This document shows, in pieces, positions 13,701 to 26,356 of a DNA stretch of 64,000 nt (position 1 is the stretch's first letter; every line of letters starts with the position of its first letter). The translations under genes and the position numbers were made by a program. Under the pieces are notes generated by a model. That model was not told the DNA's origin. It made no database searches and saw only the letters and a list, made by a program, of their open reading frames with translations. The stretch comes from Siphonodentalium dalli (taxonomy: Eukaryota; Mollusca; Scaphopoda; Gadilida; Siphonodentaliidae): positions 125,275,030 to 125,339,029 of the forward strand of contig CP136067.1 in NCBI GenBank assembly GCA_032622095.1, in the 5' to 3' direction.

Positions 13701-13967
13701 AAATCAAATCTACCGCAGCAACAACTCGGTTTGACCGGAAAGCGAAAAAAACACCGGAGCATACAATTCACGAGAAGGTGCTTGTTAACTTAGTTTAGAT
13801 TATTGTGACTAAAATGGTCATTGTATACCAGTAGAATGCAGATTTGTACCTCGTGGTGTCATGACATGTACAAACATGTATATTGGTGATCGCAACGCTA
13901 TGTATGCACTTTAAAAAATGACAACTACTCTAGTCATTACCTCGACTTTGAAAAAGATGCAAATGAG

Positions 13968-14252
13968 ATGAGTGAGATACCAGCATATAACTGTTTTCTG
14001 ATACCATTGGAGGAGAAATTGTTTAATACATGGGATAGTTCTGCAGTAAAAATTTGCCAGATAAGCGATCGCAGGGTAGAATTCTGCAATCGACTGGTAG
14101 ACACTGACATAGTTGGCATTATTAAGAGGGTTAATGGGGTCAATATCACATGTAAACCAAGACAGTGGTTATCCAAAATTGTTTTATGTGGATTGTATTA
14201 CTCATGTATATATGATTTGGATATTAAGGTTAATCCATATTCTATAAAATGA
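13968..14252 (+). other. unrecognised 94-codon ORF
   Basis: ATG-started frame with ordinary amino-acid composition (for example SSAVKICQISDRRVEFCNRL). No family recognised, no splice or promoter support. Listed because it is not explained by a repeat seen elsewhere here. Confidence 0.15.
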
Positions 14253-14894
14253 GAGAAAATTGAAGTTGTGAGTCTGAAAATACATATTTGGAAAAATATT
14301 ACATGCAAATTTTTTCCGACAACCCCCCCTCCCTTAAGAATAAGGAAAAAATTTACGTGTAAATTTTTTACGCCTAAGTACCAACCCACCCCCGGTACGT
14401 TGTGTCCCGCAGTTGTTTTCCGGGGGGGGGGGGATACCTGGTAATGATCGCAGTATATACGGGCAGTATATGATATCCACCACGGTATCAAGTCGATTAC
14501 TGTTGTGGAGCACCATGCAGTTATGATACACCAACAAATATCACACCAAAAGTTGAAAATTAAAACAGCCACATGGATCTTGTTCAATGAACTTATATAT
14601 GCATGAATAAGATGAATCACTAAATTATCTTTTCATGCTTGTTTGTGTAATGCCAATCAATGCAGCCTGACAACATGGATGGGTGGAGTTTATAAATTGA
14701 CAGCCGAAACAATGTTGGCAACTTCAAAGTTCATTTATATGTGCTACATTTAACTCCTGTATATACAATACAATTTTTCTATCAGCGTGCCCATGTCCTA
14801 TATTTGGAATAATATATACATGTACATGTAACGAAGGCCATCCGTTCCACAGATAGGAGGAAAAACACTGCATTTTATTTTCATGCATGCGAAA

Positions 14895-15050
14895 CATGAC
14901 AACATGCATATGGGGTGTAACATGACAACATGCATATGGGGTGTAACATGACAACATGCATATGGGGTGTAACAGGACAACATGCATATGGGGTGTAACA
15001 TGACAACATGCATATGGGGTGTGACATGACAACATGCATATGGGGTGTAA
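14895..15050 (+). repeat. minisatellite, six units of 26 bp
   Basis: Six exact-length units of CATGACAACATGCATATGGG plus GTGTAA with three substitutions in total. The repeated MHVV-type peptide frames on the minus strand are by-products. Confidence 0.95.
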
Positions 15051-15344
15051 CTGCAGTATATGCAGCGTTGAAACTGTACTAGTAACCATAATGAGGTGTT
15101 GGAGGTTACTGTGCTTTATATATCTTTAATACTGCAGTATTAACGGGGGCACTATACTAAGATGTGGCCAATTACTTTGAGTATACATGTAGCCATACCT
15201 CACACATGGAACAGGGCTTGACTTATTCTTAGGTACATGGAAAAATAGGTACGCAGAGCAATACATAACACCTAGTCTGCTTAGTATATTTTACATCAAT
15301 ATCAACCGATTTGGTGCAGTGTTGAAGCGGTAACCTTTCTAGTA

Positions 15345-15465
15345 CTGCTGTGTTAGAAGTTTCTGGTGTGAGACCACACAAGTCATATTTCTGAATAAAT
15401 CCTGAAAAATTACCCACAATCCTGAGGTTAAGTGATCACTTACTTTGGGCATTACTGTAATTCCC
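15345..15465. repeat. hairpin MITE family M4, one arm
   Basis: CATATTTCTGAATAAATCCT, GAAAAATTACCCACAATCCT and TTTGGGCATTACTGTA match the right arm of 17917-18102. Confidence 0.65.
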
Positions 15466-15716
15466 TGACATTCCCCCAATCTTTGACTAAAAGAAAATTC
15501 ACCCTTTTGATATCATTTGACCATGAAATGGCCCGAAAAAGATGTTTTATGAGATTTACGTTTGTTTTTTATTTAATTTTGTTTGTTCAAGTAACATATC
15601 AAATGAGTGAAATTTTATTTTAGTCATTCATGTGGGTATTGTGAGCGGGGAGATATTTAAGGGGAGGTATCCTGTTACAACGGTATATGCTACTAGTATA
15701 TGTACATAAGTATTAA

Positions 15717-15855
15717 CTGTCATGTGGACTGTTTTTATGGAGATGTAACTGTGAGGTAAGTGGACATAACTTGTGTAAAACCCAAAGTGTTTTACATACA
15801 AGTTATGACCACTTTCCTCACGGTTACATCTCCATTAAAATAGTCCACATGACAG
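15717..15855. mobile_element. TTAA-flanked hairpin MITE, 139 bp
   Basis: TTAA at 15713-15716 and 15856-15859. Ends CTGTCATGTGGACT and AGTCCACATGACAG; the arms continue through GGAGATGTAACTGTGAGG and its complement almost to the centre. Confidence 0.8.
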
Positions 15856-17144
15856 TTAAGCCTTATAGTTATATACATTTAGCGAAAAAGCCACTTTTGT
15901 AAATGTATTTAAATTGAATAGTGTATCGTGACAAAAAACAGCCCAAAGTACCCAATAGCACCCTTGGCAAAAGTTAATAGGAACAATTTCTCTTCATATT
16001 GCAACCAGATGATGTATTAAGTCAATCCTGCGCGAGTCCAAATGCTCCCAAAACATTACGCGTTCGTCTTTCCAAACCCAATGACGTATGTATGGTGTTG
16101 TGAGCTTGGTGTTATGAGCCGTTGCGCATTCACCGAGAAATAACTGCAACTAGCCACGTGGGCGCCGACCAATCAGTATGCTGGATTTAGTGATGACAAC
16201 ACTTAGTATGTAAATATATGTATTTGTAGCTGATTCTGACCAACATGCAGCGTTTGAATGGATAACATTACTGTTATAACTGCCCCCCCCCCCCCCGGGT
16301 GATTAATTTGGACCGTACATCTTAATAATATGTACATGATTAGTCATTCCGCTTTTCTGATGTCATTACAAGCATTCAAATCTTATTTTTCAGACAGGAG
16401 GAGCTGCCTGACTGGATTGAGACATACACATTTCATTCAAGGCCTGATATCTGATAACCAATCATAGAATCATGTTTCCTGAGTGTTTCTTGCAGATAAT
16501 GATTACACTTGATACCAATATTATTAATTCTGTCCAGGACTGGATGAGGAAGGATTTCAAATGTTATTCGGTGTACATGTAACGGATACCTGTAATCTAG
16601 ATGTTATCGGTATTCGTCCATGCATGACATAATGTGAGTTGTTGCTTTGTGACAGTCCTGGCTATATACATGTACCATATGTATGCCAATGGACGGTATG
16701 CACTGAATCCAGTACTGTGCAGCGAAGGGGAGGCTTTAATATATAACCAAATGATGACCAATGTCTTCATCAAAGGCAAAAATGACACATCCATTCCTTC
16801 CTTGATGGAGACCGATCAGTGACGTCTACATTTTATCAGACTTAGTGGTGAAAATCTTGGCAAGTGAAGTTAGTGAATTCAATTCTACAACATACATGTA
16901 CCTGTATGCTTCTGTATGTACCTGTATGAGTCTCAGAAAATGTGCACTATGGCATCCAGTGTATGCATAACCTTTGTTATACCGTACTTCATACTACATT
17001 GACCAGAATTTGGAGGTGTACCAGTTTCATATCTCTACACAAAGCACAACAGTACCCATGGATCAGTCTCAAGCCTTGTTTCTGAGCTTGTCTGAAGGAT
17101 ATGAACTTTTAAAGATATATTATGCACTTGTTCTGGTGCGTGAA

Positions 17145-17460
17145 ACTGATCAGTTAGTACCAAGGCGCTATGCCAACTGGAATAAGGTAGCATTCTACTA
17201 ACATAGCCGAAAATCGAAAACATTGTCTGAACTACGCTCAATTGTGAATATTTACTACTCGATTCGGGGCGCATCTATCGGCGATAATATAACGAAAACG
17301 AGTTCGCCTTTGATAGTTACTGCATTTAATTATGTATACGAATGATGGTGTGTGTTGTTAATTTGGATATAATATTTGTAAAAAGTACTACTTTTAACAA
17401 GATTATTCTCCATTTATATTTTATCACCCTATTGGAGTGTTTCACATCACTTCAAGTGAC
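17145..17460 (+). repeat. interspersed repeat R1, copy 1
   Basis: ATTCTACTAACATAGCCGAA, TATTTACTACTCGATTCG and GGAGTGTTTCACATCACTT blocks recur in order at 28967-29305. Confidence 0.75.
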
Positions 17461-17649
17461 ACATTATTGCAGCATGTCAATATAATCAGATTCATGTACA
17501 TGTACACACATACAGGCCTTAAAATCCATCACAGAATAAAAATATTCTGATGTTCCTTTATCTTTGTCAACCTGCTGTATCACCAAGTAATCTGTACAAG
17601 GAGCTTAATGTGGCTTAGACATGTACCATACATGTACATTTAAAGACAG

Positions 17650-17815
17650 ATAATCCGAGTTCACGCTCCTCAATTACCATTTCTTTGGCTTCAGGGGTAA
17701 AAATAATTTATTCGAGTTGAGGAACACACCCTTTAAAGTTCTGAGTTATAAAATATAATTTTTTGAAATCTGTTATTTTTCACCACCTTGAATATTTCCC
17801 GGCCTAGCAAATATT
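17650..17815. repeat. MITE family M3, partial
   Basis: CTCCTCAATTACCATTTCTT, TTATTCGAGTTGAGGAACAC and TCTGTTATTTTTCACCACC match the interior of the 63697 copy. Confidence 0.6.
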
Positions 17816-17916
17816 CAATGAGTCGATTGACATAATCTTGATACCAAGTTGCGATGAACAAAATGTTGATTTATAACACGTTTTGGAAAATGTTAAACTA
17901 GAGTTGACAGTAGTTG

Positions 17917-18102
17917 CAGTAATGCCCAAAGTAATTGACCACTTAACCACAGCAGAATTAAATGGCTTGTTGCCATTCATCGGAAAGCTCTTGGGGAGAG
18001 CTTTCTGATGAATGGCAACAAGCCATATTTCCGACTAAATCCTGAAAAGTTACCCATAATTCTACTGTGTTTAAGGAGTCGATTATACTCTGGGCATTAC
18101 TG
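17917..18102. mobile_element. hairpin MITE, family M4
   Basis: Ends CAGTAATGCCCAAAGTA and TACTCTGGGCATTACTG; centre GGCTTGTTGCCATTCATC with complement. One arm has a deletion of about 27 bp. Fragments at 15345-15465 and 40655-40757. Confidence 0.75.
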
Positions 18103-18620
18103 TATTCGATATCTCAAGCTGTTGCATACCGAAAAGACTTGGGCTAGTACCTGAACAGTAAACCTGCAATCTGCATGATTCATGAAAGAGCTATTGAAAC
18201 CATGCTGTATATACTTAGAATTACACAATTTTGTTTATGGGTTTGTTGATATGACACGAGTGCTAGCGCCCAATGACGGAATGAACAGCACACCCTAGAG
18301 TTCTATCTTTCCTCAATGGCACAAGTGCTGTATCAACAAATCCATTAATACAAGTGTCTTTCTGTGTTTATTACACATCACCCGTCCTAGAATATGTGCA
18401 TTTAAAAATACAGGGTTACGATGTTTATTAAGGCACATACAGTGCTTGTTTTGTCATGTGTGATGATTTTTTATCCTATCGTTTGAACTGGATACTCAAA
18501 TAACAGAAATTGTTATATATTATTTTTGCAACCGACAGATTTGAGGTAACTCTTTCTATAAATATATTGAAAATCATGTGTCGGGATGTAATATTAGCAA
18601 TCAATATATTTTTTGTTGCG

Positions 18621-18735
18621 TATATAGGTTTATACAATTTTAAGAGGCAGAACAAGATACAGGTACTTTGTATAGTTTCATTTCGCGAATGTACACAGTA
18701 TCTTGTTTGGCCACTTGCAATTTTAGAAACCCATA
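18621..18735. mobile_element. hairpin MITE, family M6, copy 2
   Basis: TATATAGGTTTATACAATTT, GAACAAGATAC / GTATCTTGTTTGGCCACTTG and loop TTCGCGAATGTACACAGTA, as in 2160-2272. Confidence 0.65.
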
Positions 18736-18775
18736 ACTGTAACGAGAAATTGTTGACTGTATATTTAAAGTTTAA

Positions 18776-19267
18776 AGGTACGGGAGGCCTTGGCGGTGGG
18801 TATGCTGTGAAAATATTTCCACCGGTCAAAAACCGCCACAAACAGAAAGAATATTAAAATGCAGACAGACTTTGTCCGTATACAAATAAGAAATATTGCA
18901 TAAACAGTATGTTATTGTCATATGTTTGACCATTCTTATGTAAACAAAAGCATAAAAAGGTACTTTCCTGGTGTTTGTTTATATTATGATGGTAAACATA
19001 AAGAGCGTTCATTGTTGCTGAATTTTGATATGGAACGAATAAAGAGCATTTATATCATTTGTGTGTGATTAGCCAGTAACACTGTGCTGCCTTCTGTAAC
19101 ACAATCAGGCTCCTGCTTAGGTAAAATATAGTAGGTCTTTATGATAGCATGCTGTTTACGCGATGGTCATGTTTATATGAACAAAACTGTATGCGTTTTA
19201 ATGTTTTTCTGTTTACGGTGATTGAAACAAATATGAATATTTTCGACAACTAAGGCCTCCCGTGCCT
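18776..19267. mobile_element. TTAA-flanked MITE, family M2, copy 1
   Basis: TTAA|AGGTACGGGAGGCCTT and AAGGCCTCCCGTGCCT|TTAA. The interior contains CATAAACAGAAAGAATA-like and AATAAAGAGCGTTTATATCA stretches shared with the copy at 41443-41960. Confidence 0.8.
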
Positions 19268-19329
19268 TTAAGCCCCCTTATTTGTCTCTATTATACATTT
19301 AACAATGATATTTACAAGTTTTTATATTC

Positions 19330-19925
19330 AGAATAAATGTCAATTGTATATTTTAAAACACAATTGAAATTATATATTAATTTAAAATTAAATGTTTTTC
19401 TTAATTAAGAATTGTTTTCTAATATATCTTTCCTAATTGGGGAAAATATTCCTAGTTAAGAAAACTTGTTTTCCTCACTTAGATTTATTTTCCTGCTTGA
19501 GAAAATCTCATTCTAGAAAACATTGGCATCACTTAAGAAAAAATATCTTGACGATATTTCTTACTATAGAAAATATAATTTCTTGTTCTAGATTAATTGT
19601 ATAGCTTTCTTAAATTTCTAGCTATTCTCCCAAGATAATCGCAGTATCTTAAACTTATCTTATTTCAAGAAAAATAAACTTATGTGAGAAAAACAATCTT
19701 TCCTACATTTAGAAAAAAAATCTATACTAAGATTTTTTTACTAGGATTTTCTTACTAAGATTACTGTGTTTTCTTAAAGAAATTTTCTCAGACAAGAAAT
19801 TTTCCCACCCTTTCATTTCTTGACCTAGAAAATATGTTTTTCTTATTTTTCTAGCTATTCTCCCAAGATAATATCTCATTTCAAGATATTTTTTTTCCTG
19901 AATTGAGAAAATATTTTTGGCAGTG
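19330..19925. repeat. iterated TTTCTTA element, right end
   Basis: The same low-complexity words, ending GAGAAAATATTTTTGGCAGTG, the complement of the end at 7882. The two may be ends of one large element or two separate relics. Confidence 0.55.
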
Positions 19926-20059
19926 CATCGTTACTTGGAAATGTAGTTTGGGCTAACATTTACATAAATCTTCCACATCATTTATTCGACACACACGTCA
20001 GATGAAAAACAGACATGAACTGAACGGCCAAATTGGCCGAAATAAGACCTAGTTTGGGA

Positions 20060-21075
20060 TTTTTTGATAAATTAATGGCGGTAAGTCGTGAGTTGGCTTA
20101 TCGTGTTATTTTTCAACATGTTCTCGTGAAAACAAGCACACTACCGACTTATTTCATATTGAGATAGCCCAATATATGGCTGTTTTAATACTCAGAGTAA
20201 TTAGGCCCATATAGAGCGTATTTCAGCTTTCAAATAACGCAAATATGGGCTTATTTTGCTGCAATTATAAAATAAGTCCGTATTGTGCTCATTTTTTCTG
20301 CTCTCGTGAAAAGAAGCACAATACGGGCTCATTTTTAATGTTGCGTTTAGGCCCATATAAATAGTATATATTTGTGAAAAATATGCTCTATATCATGTCT
20401 ATGTACTGGCATAAAACGCGGCGTTGAAACTATGTGAATAGGTAGGCCACATTTGAACCTATTGGTACGAGGTTTGTATTTTTAGATGGAACAAGTGCAA
20501 CATTCTCCCAAATATCCGCACATTATCAGCTTATAATATAATTGGTCTTAAACTTATACTCGTTGAATGGGGCGGGTCGCACTGAAAATACATTATATGA
20601 AGTTCGTGCAAAAGTCGTATCGATGAAAAAGTAGATTAAATAGTGCCAATATGGGCTTACTTCGTATTGAAATAAGCATACCATGCTTATTTTGAACGCC
20701 GCGTTGATGCCCGCATATAGACAGGATATACACATGTAGAGCATATTTTTCACAATTATATACGCTCTATGTGGGCCTAAACGCAACATTGAAAATAAGC
20801 CCGTATTGTGCTTCTTTTCACGAGAGCAGGCTGTTTTTGCAAAAATGAGCACACTACGGACTTATAATTGTAGCAAATTAAGCTCATATTTGCATTATTT
20901 GAAAGCTGAAATACACTATATATGGTCATAATTACTCTGATTATTATAACAGTCGTATATTTAGCTGGTATATTGGACTATTTCAATATGAAATAAGTCC
21001 GTAGTGTGCTTGTTTTGACGAGAATACGTTCGAAAATAACACTATAAGCCAACACGACTTACTAGGTGTACGTTC
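20060..21075. repeat. 1-kb palindrome, same family as the long arms
   Basis: GGTAAGTCGTGAGTTGGCTT at the left and GCCAACACGACTTAC at the right; the arms share GAGCGTATTTCAGCTTTCAA, AAGCACAATACGGGCTCATT and GCGTTTAGGCCCATATA with complements. Centre near 20560. Confidence 0.75.
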
Positions 21076-21789
21076 GTGTTATTGCGTGTTCACTGTGGCC
21101 CGTGCCACTCAACGGTATAATTTGAGAATCAAATAAGTTCGAAATAATCCTATGAGATTAATTCGGTCCAATGCGAACCCATTATTACGAAAATATGTTG
21201 AAAATTACAAACAATATTATGTGTGCCCGTCCAGCTGTTTAAAACATTGGTCGTAAGTCGTTCATTGGGTCAAAATACTGGGGAAAATGCAATTTTTCGT
21301 TGCATAAGGACACTTTTACGCGGAACCATAGCAGCCACGAAGCGCTCCTTGTGGATTTGTCTTGTGCCGCCACTAGTTCATCGAAAAATTCCAAACTAGG
21401 ACACATTATCGTAAATCAGTTGCTAAATCGCCTATCTAGACAAATAACCTAACATTTTCTCGCGCAAATACGCACATAATCGACCTATAATTTGAAATGG
21501 GTACATAATGTGATTATTTGATTCTACAATAAGCAGGTAATGAACTCATACCCGCTATTTCATTTGAAAACATATGTTAAAGAGCAGACAGATGAAAAGT
21601 CGTGAGTTGGCTTACTTTGGCATTGTCCGCACATAATCTGCCTAGATGTGCCTCATTATGAGTCGATAATGTTACTAAACGCTCTCATTTTCAGCACTTT
21701 TTCGACTTAAAACGAGGCATTTCTAAGCAGAATATCTGCCTAAAATATGTTCTATTCTAAGCTGATAATGTGCGTTTTTTGGGAGAACA

Positions 21790-23175
21790 GCCTGAATAAC
21801 CACAGCAACAACGGGGTTATCCTTGTGGATTCTTTTTATGCTAGTGTTCCATCTACAAACTGGTCATTTATGCCCTTTCAGCTGTTCACAAATTGGGCGT
21901 AAATAATTTTTCGTTACAAATCGCCTCTGTATGCATACCAAATACAACCACGGATATATCCCTGTCGATTATTATTGTGCCTGCAATTACAGTCCCGCTA
22001 AACACAACAAAGAAGGTAATGTACACATATATAACCACAACAGGCACGGGTCTACATAATGATTGTGGGTTCTTAATGTGCCTTATTGAAATAAGCCCAT
22101 ATCGTGCTTATATTGAACGCTGCGTTTTACACCCATTTGAGCGTCTTTTTCTCAAATACTCTCTATATGGGTATTAACCCTTTACCCAACAGAAGGGCCC
22201 TGTGCCAATGCATTCTCTTATATATGCGAGACGACCATAGGTCGCCTCGCATATATAAGAGAATGCATTGGCTTAACACATTAAAAATTATAAAATTGTT
22301 AAATGCATTCTCTTATATATGCGAGGCGACCTATGGTCGACTCGCATATATAAGAGAATGCATTGGCTTAACACATTAAAAATTATAAAATTGTTAAATG
22401 CATTCTCTTATATATGCGAGGCGACATATTGTCGACTCGCATATATAAGAGAATACATTGGCACAGGGCATAACTGTAACTATCACAATGTGGTCAAGGA
22501 GCCGGTTCCAATGATATCCATTGAGACAGACCGAAGATATTTTAGGCTGTTGAAGCTTTATTTGGCCGATTTTGGCCGTTTTGTTGGGTAAAGGGTTAAA
22601 TTCAACATTCAAAATAATCACGCTTAAATACGTTCTATATATGGACCTAAACTCTGGTTATTAGTACAGCCCCATTTGGAAATATTTAAATATGAAATAA
22701 ACACGTATTGTGTTTATTTTAAGAAAACAGACAGGATAATAACACAAATAAACCAACTCAGGGTCTACCATAATTATGAACGGTATTTATATTGGATTTT
22801 CATTGTGGACGGAGCCATCCAATAGAATAACGTGTTTACGTCCACTGACGGCTTAGTTCAGAATCAAATAAGTCCACTATTAGCATATTTGAATATTTAT
22901 CTATTTATATATACGCATACACCTCAAGAGGGAAGAAAGCCCCTAGTGACCGCTAATTCCCTTTTTATGACATTATAAATGGTATAGGTATGTGAACTTA
23001 ATGTCACTTTAATAACAAATATAGTAGCGCTCCGGGATTTAGACATCAATTCTTGGGACCGTGATGTTGATAATGCATATATATATGGAAAGAAGGTTTT
23101 TCTTCAATTTTCGAGTCGATATAGGCCAACCATATGAGGGAAGCAAGCCCCCCCCCCCCCATAATACCATTTTAT
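21790..23175 (-). repeat. long inverted repeat, right arm
   Basis: Inverted counterpart of 3247-4480, about 80% similar by eye, interrupted by the TTAA-flanked MITE at 22178-22595 and ending in a poly-C run at 23149-23160. Confidence 0.75.
22178..22595. mobile_element. piggyBac-like MITE with TTAA duplication and three internal hairpins
   Basis: TTAA flanks both sides (22174-22177, 22596-22599). Terminal inverted repeats are CCCTTTACCCAACA and its complement. Inside are three near-perfect hairpins built from GCATTCTCTTATATATGCGA and its complement. CCC termini and TTAA target duplication are piggyBac marks. The insertion interrupts the right arm of the large inverted repeat, so it is younger than that arm. 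Confidence 0.85.
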
Positions 23176-23319
23176 GGTACAGATATGTGCAGGACATGTC
23201 CTTTTACTTAAATATACTAGAGCTCCGGGTGGAGACACTCATAGGTGGGGCAAGGATGCTGATTATATGAAAATATGGGGGTGTTTTGTACCCAATTGTA
23301 AATCAATTAGTACACCATA

Positions 23320-23457
23320 CGAGGGAAGAAAGCGCCGAAATCGAGAAAAAGTGCGCCATGACGGCGCACATTTTGGCGCTTTCCGGGCGCTTTCGGCGTG
23401 TTATTATAATGGCGCACTTTTTGTCGGTTTCGGCGCGCACCGAAAGCGCCATTAGGA
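23320..23457. repeat. fragment of the CpG-dense foldback family
   Basis: GAAAGCGCCGAAATCGAGAA, GTGCGCCATGACGGCGCA, TTTTTGTCGGTTTCGGCGCG and a right edge CGAAAGCGCCATTAGGAAGT, matching the end of 43291-43757 (CATTAGCAAGTGG). Confidence 0.75.
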
Positions 23458-24729
23458 AGTGTTAAATATTCCTACGTGCCAATATTGACGTCAGCTGAAT
23501 TCCTACTCTCGTCCATGGCCAATCCAGTCTGTTGACTTCCGTTACTAGCTCGTTGCTATATAAACAAACCATCGGCATCGCTTTTGTCGAAATTTGACAG
23601 TCAGTAAATTCGCCCTGTATATATGTACTTGCAGAAATCACTAAAAACCACACCGTTATATCCCATCAATTTAGTTGTCTCGATATCATTTGACAAAATT
23701 TCTTGACACGAAACCGTGACAGATACGGTGTGAAAAACATCTCAATTTTAATTCAACTTCAAAACCGCAATTTGTAAGTGGTAAAAATCTGAAAAGTACC
23801 TACAAATGTGAACGCGCGCAGATGTGCGTAGGCCTCAGGAGTTTCTGAAAAATTCCAGAATATTTTTAATAAATATCGACAGGTTTTTTTTGTTTTGCGT
23901 TCGCTATTTCGATTGAATAATTGGTTCAACTTCAAAGTGTTTGGTCTATTGAAATAGTATGGTTTGATGTATCTTACTCTCAACTCCCTTTAATTGTTCA
24001 CACCTCAAGATAAATCTTTAGTTCTGTCTTCCCGCGACCAAAATAGTGCCATAAACTATCGGCAAACGGCCAACATGTGGGCGGTTCTGAGTTCTGTGTT
24101 TACTACAAGCCCGACCGACATCATTTAACAAATCATCCAATAGTTCAAGGGGAAATCAAATTTGTGTTTCCAAATACATTACACCTAAACCAACAGGCAC
24201 CTATATAACACCAAGTTTCCTATATATATAACCTCTAATCAACCAATTGGGTGTCTTTTGTGTTAAATTATTCAGTTATTGTTCTCAGTACACACATACA
24301 TCAAATTAATCAAAACAATATTATCTTAGTCTGAAACGTCCAATCTCTTAAAGGGACCCAATACCTTCGTAGTGGGTAAATGTGCAAAATATAAAAGTTA
24401 GTAAAACATCACCACCAAGAAGAACATGGATAAACATACACACTTTGTTCTTATTTTCATTGAAAGTTCTCCAATAAACATATATCGCGTGTTGAAATCA
24501 TTGTTATGTACACAAGATAGTTACAGTGGGTTGTCAACAACCCGTTAATCGTGTAGTAAGTTAAAATATTTTGGTCTCAATATCATTTTCAGAATATTTG
24601 TCAATGCTTTGACGTTTTCCAATGTTTACCGTCACATTTTGATTAAACTTTGGTCTTTTATCGGAAATTTCACTGTAACAGTAATGTTTACATAACAATG
24701 GTTTTGACATGCGAAGTCTCGTTATTGGA
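23458..24729. other. no gene or clear repeat seen
   Basis: Unremarkable AT-rich sequence. Short frames at 23462-23653 and 23759-23983 have no recognisable content. Confidence 0.5.
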
Positions 24730-25018
24730 TACAGGAGCTTTCTGAAATTTTTCGAAAACCCTGGGCCAATGCATTCTCTTGTATCCGAATCGTCCATATG
24801 GTGCATATATCAGAGAATGCATTGGCCTAATAACTAAATTTTATGTTATTTTGTATAAATGTTAAAAAATATAAGAATATTTTTTTTAAATGAAAACAAA
24901 TTGTTAAATTATAAAAATTGTTAAAGAATGTAAGAAATTATTTTTTAAATTGACAAAGAATGCAAGAAAGAAATTACAAAATTGTTAAATTGCCAGCGCA
25001 GCTCCAGTCATGAAAGGG
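24730..25018. mobile_element. piggyBac-like hairpin MITE with AT-rich array (right half)
   Basis: Has the GCCAATGCATTCTCTTGTAT hairpin, an AT-rich array of 'TTGTTAAAGAATGTAAGAAA' units, and a right terminal repeat CAGCGCAGCTCCAGTCATGA ending AAGGG|TTAA. The left terminus is decayed near GGAGCTTTCTGAAA. Confidence 0.7.
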
Positions 25019-25076
25019 TTAATAATACAAATAAGATCAAAGTCAATCTAATTTTTCATGTACTTGATGATGTTAA

Positions 25077-25615
25077 CCCTTTCGTGGCGGGAGCTGCGCT
25101 GGCGCAACATTAAAGACCCTGTGCCAATGCATTCTCTTGTATATGCGAGTCGACCGTATGTCGCCTATAAGAGAATGCATTGGACTAACAATTTATTATA
25201 ATTTTTTCTTACATACTTTAACAATTTTTATCTTTTTTTTTTATCATTTTGTTTTATTACATTCGTTAACAATTATATCATTTTTTATAACTTTTTCTTA
25301 CATTCTTTATAAATTTTATAATTTTTTCTTACATTCTTTAACAATTGTTATTATGTTTTATCATTTTTTTTTACATTCTTTATCAATTGTTATCATTTTC
25401 CCCAATATTATTTAACAGTTTTATCATTTTTATAATTTTTTCTTGCATTCTTTAACAATTGTATCATTTTTTATAACTTTTTCTTACATTCTTTATCAAT
25501 TTTTATCATTTTTTTTCTTACATTCTTAACAATCTTTAACAATTTTGTTTTTATGTTTTATCACTATTTCTTACATTCTTTAACAGTTTTTATCATTTTT
25601 TCTTTTCATTTCATT
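25077..25615. mobile_element. piggyBac-like hairpin MITE with long AT-rich array (left half)
   Basis: TTAA|CCCTTTCGTGGCGGGAGC opens the element, then the hairpin (GCATTCTCTTGTATATGCGA and complement) and about 400 bp of tandem TTTTTCTTACATTCTTTAAC units. No right terminus is seen before 25615. Confidence 0.7.
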
Positions 25616-25633
25616 CTTGTTGGGGTTCCGAAC

Positions 25634-25704
25634 ATGGCTGACGATTTCGTTATCAGCAAGTTGAATGAATGTGACTTGATGGAACTAACTGAGTCATTCG
25701 AATG
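25634..25704 (+). CDS. possible first coding exon of a plus-strand gene
   Basis: ATG in good context (GAACATGG) opens MADDFVISKLNECDLMELTE, which resembles the N terminus of small SAM-like domain proteins common in invertebrate genomes. A plausible donor (CGAAT|GTATAC) follows. No downstream exon was found in the next 5 kb. It lies about 20 bp after the AT-rich array of a hairpin MITE. The resemblance is from pattern memory only and may be chance. Confidence 0.3.
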
Positions 25705-26107
25705 TATACATATTTATTACACAACAATATATTGACAGCATGTGTACAACAAACAGCTTTATGTCTCCGGACTAGCTGCTGAAAATGAAATATTTTGAGT
25801 TGAAAGACGTTTCGTACCAATAGTTGTTTGGTGCTTTTTGTTTACCAGGTTAATATACACTACTTAATATACAAAACTGTGTTTGTCCGTTTGTTCGTTT
25901 TCTGTCCGGCTATGCATGAGCGATCAGACGAGGAGTGTCATGGGATAGTTGACTTCAGATGTCTTAAAAAAGGAAACTGGTCACTTGTAATATTAAACAA
26001 GGAATGTTGTGTAATAGATATATGCTGTTGATATCAGATGGCTTGAATTGTCACTAATAATTATTAATAAAGAGCGTTTTTGTTTCAACTTAAAAGATAG
26101 GGGTAAC

Positions 26108-26113
26108 TTTATT
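26108..26113 (-). promoter_or_regulatory. candidate polyadenylation signal for the SLC22 gene
   Basis: AATAAA on the minus strand, the first canonical hexamer I noticed after the stop codon. The DNA is AT-rich, so chance occurrence is likely. Confidence 0.35.
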
Positions 26114-26356
26114 TGGAGACTGTCATGAACTAGGCGAAGCTTACCTCAAGTGTCTAATAATTAATTTAGAATTTTACACAACGCGATTTAGAGTTAAATG
26201 AATGGGTAAAATATGAAATTATAAGGGAAACCCCACCCAACAGAGACGTACGTGTCCAACTTCAATGTTCAAGAACGTATACGTGATGTATCACCGATCT
26301 GCTTCTGGCAACAGTGATTCTTGTCGCTATCGTTCATTATTCCATATATATTAATG

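Noticed and set aside
13483-13798. Several overlapping frames on both strands
   Set aside because: They are made by the poly-G/poly-C foldback, with homopolymer-coded glycine and proline runs.
14895-15050. CRISPR-like array
   Set aside because: The 26-bp units are contiguous with no unique spacers, and the context is a eukaryotic genome.
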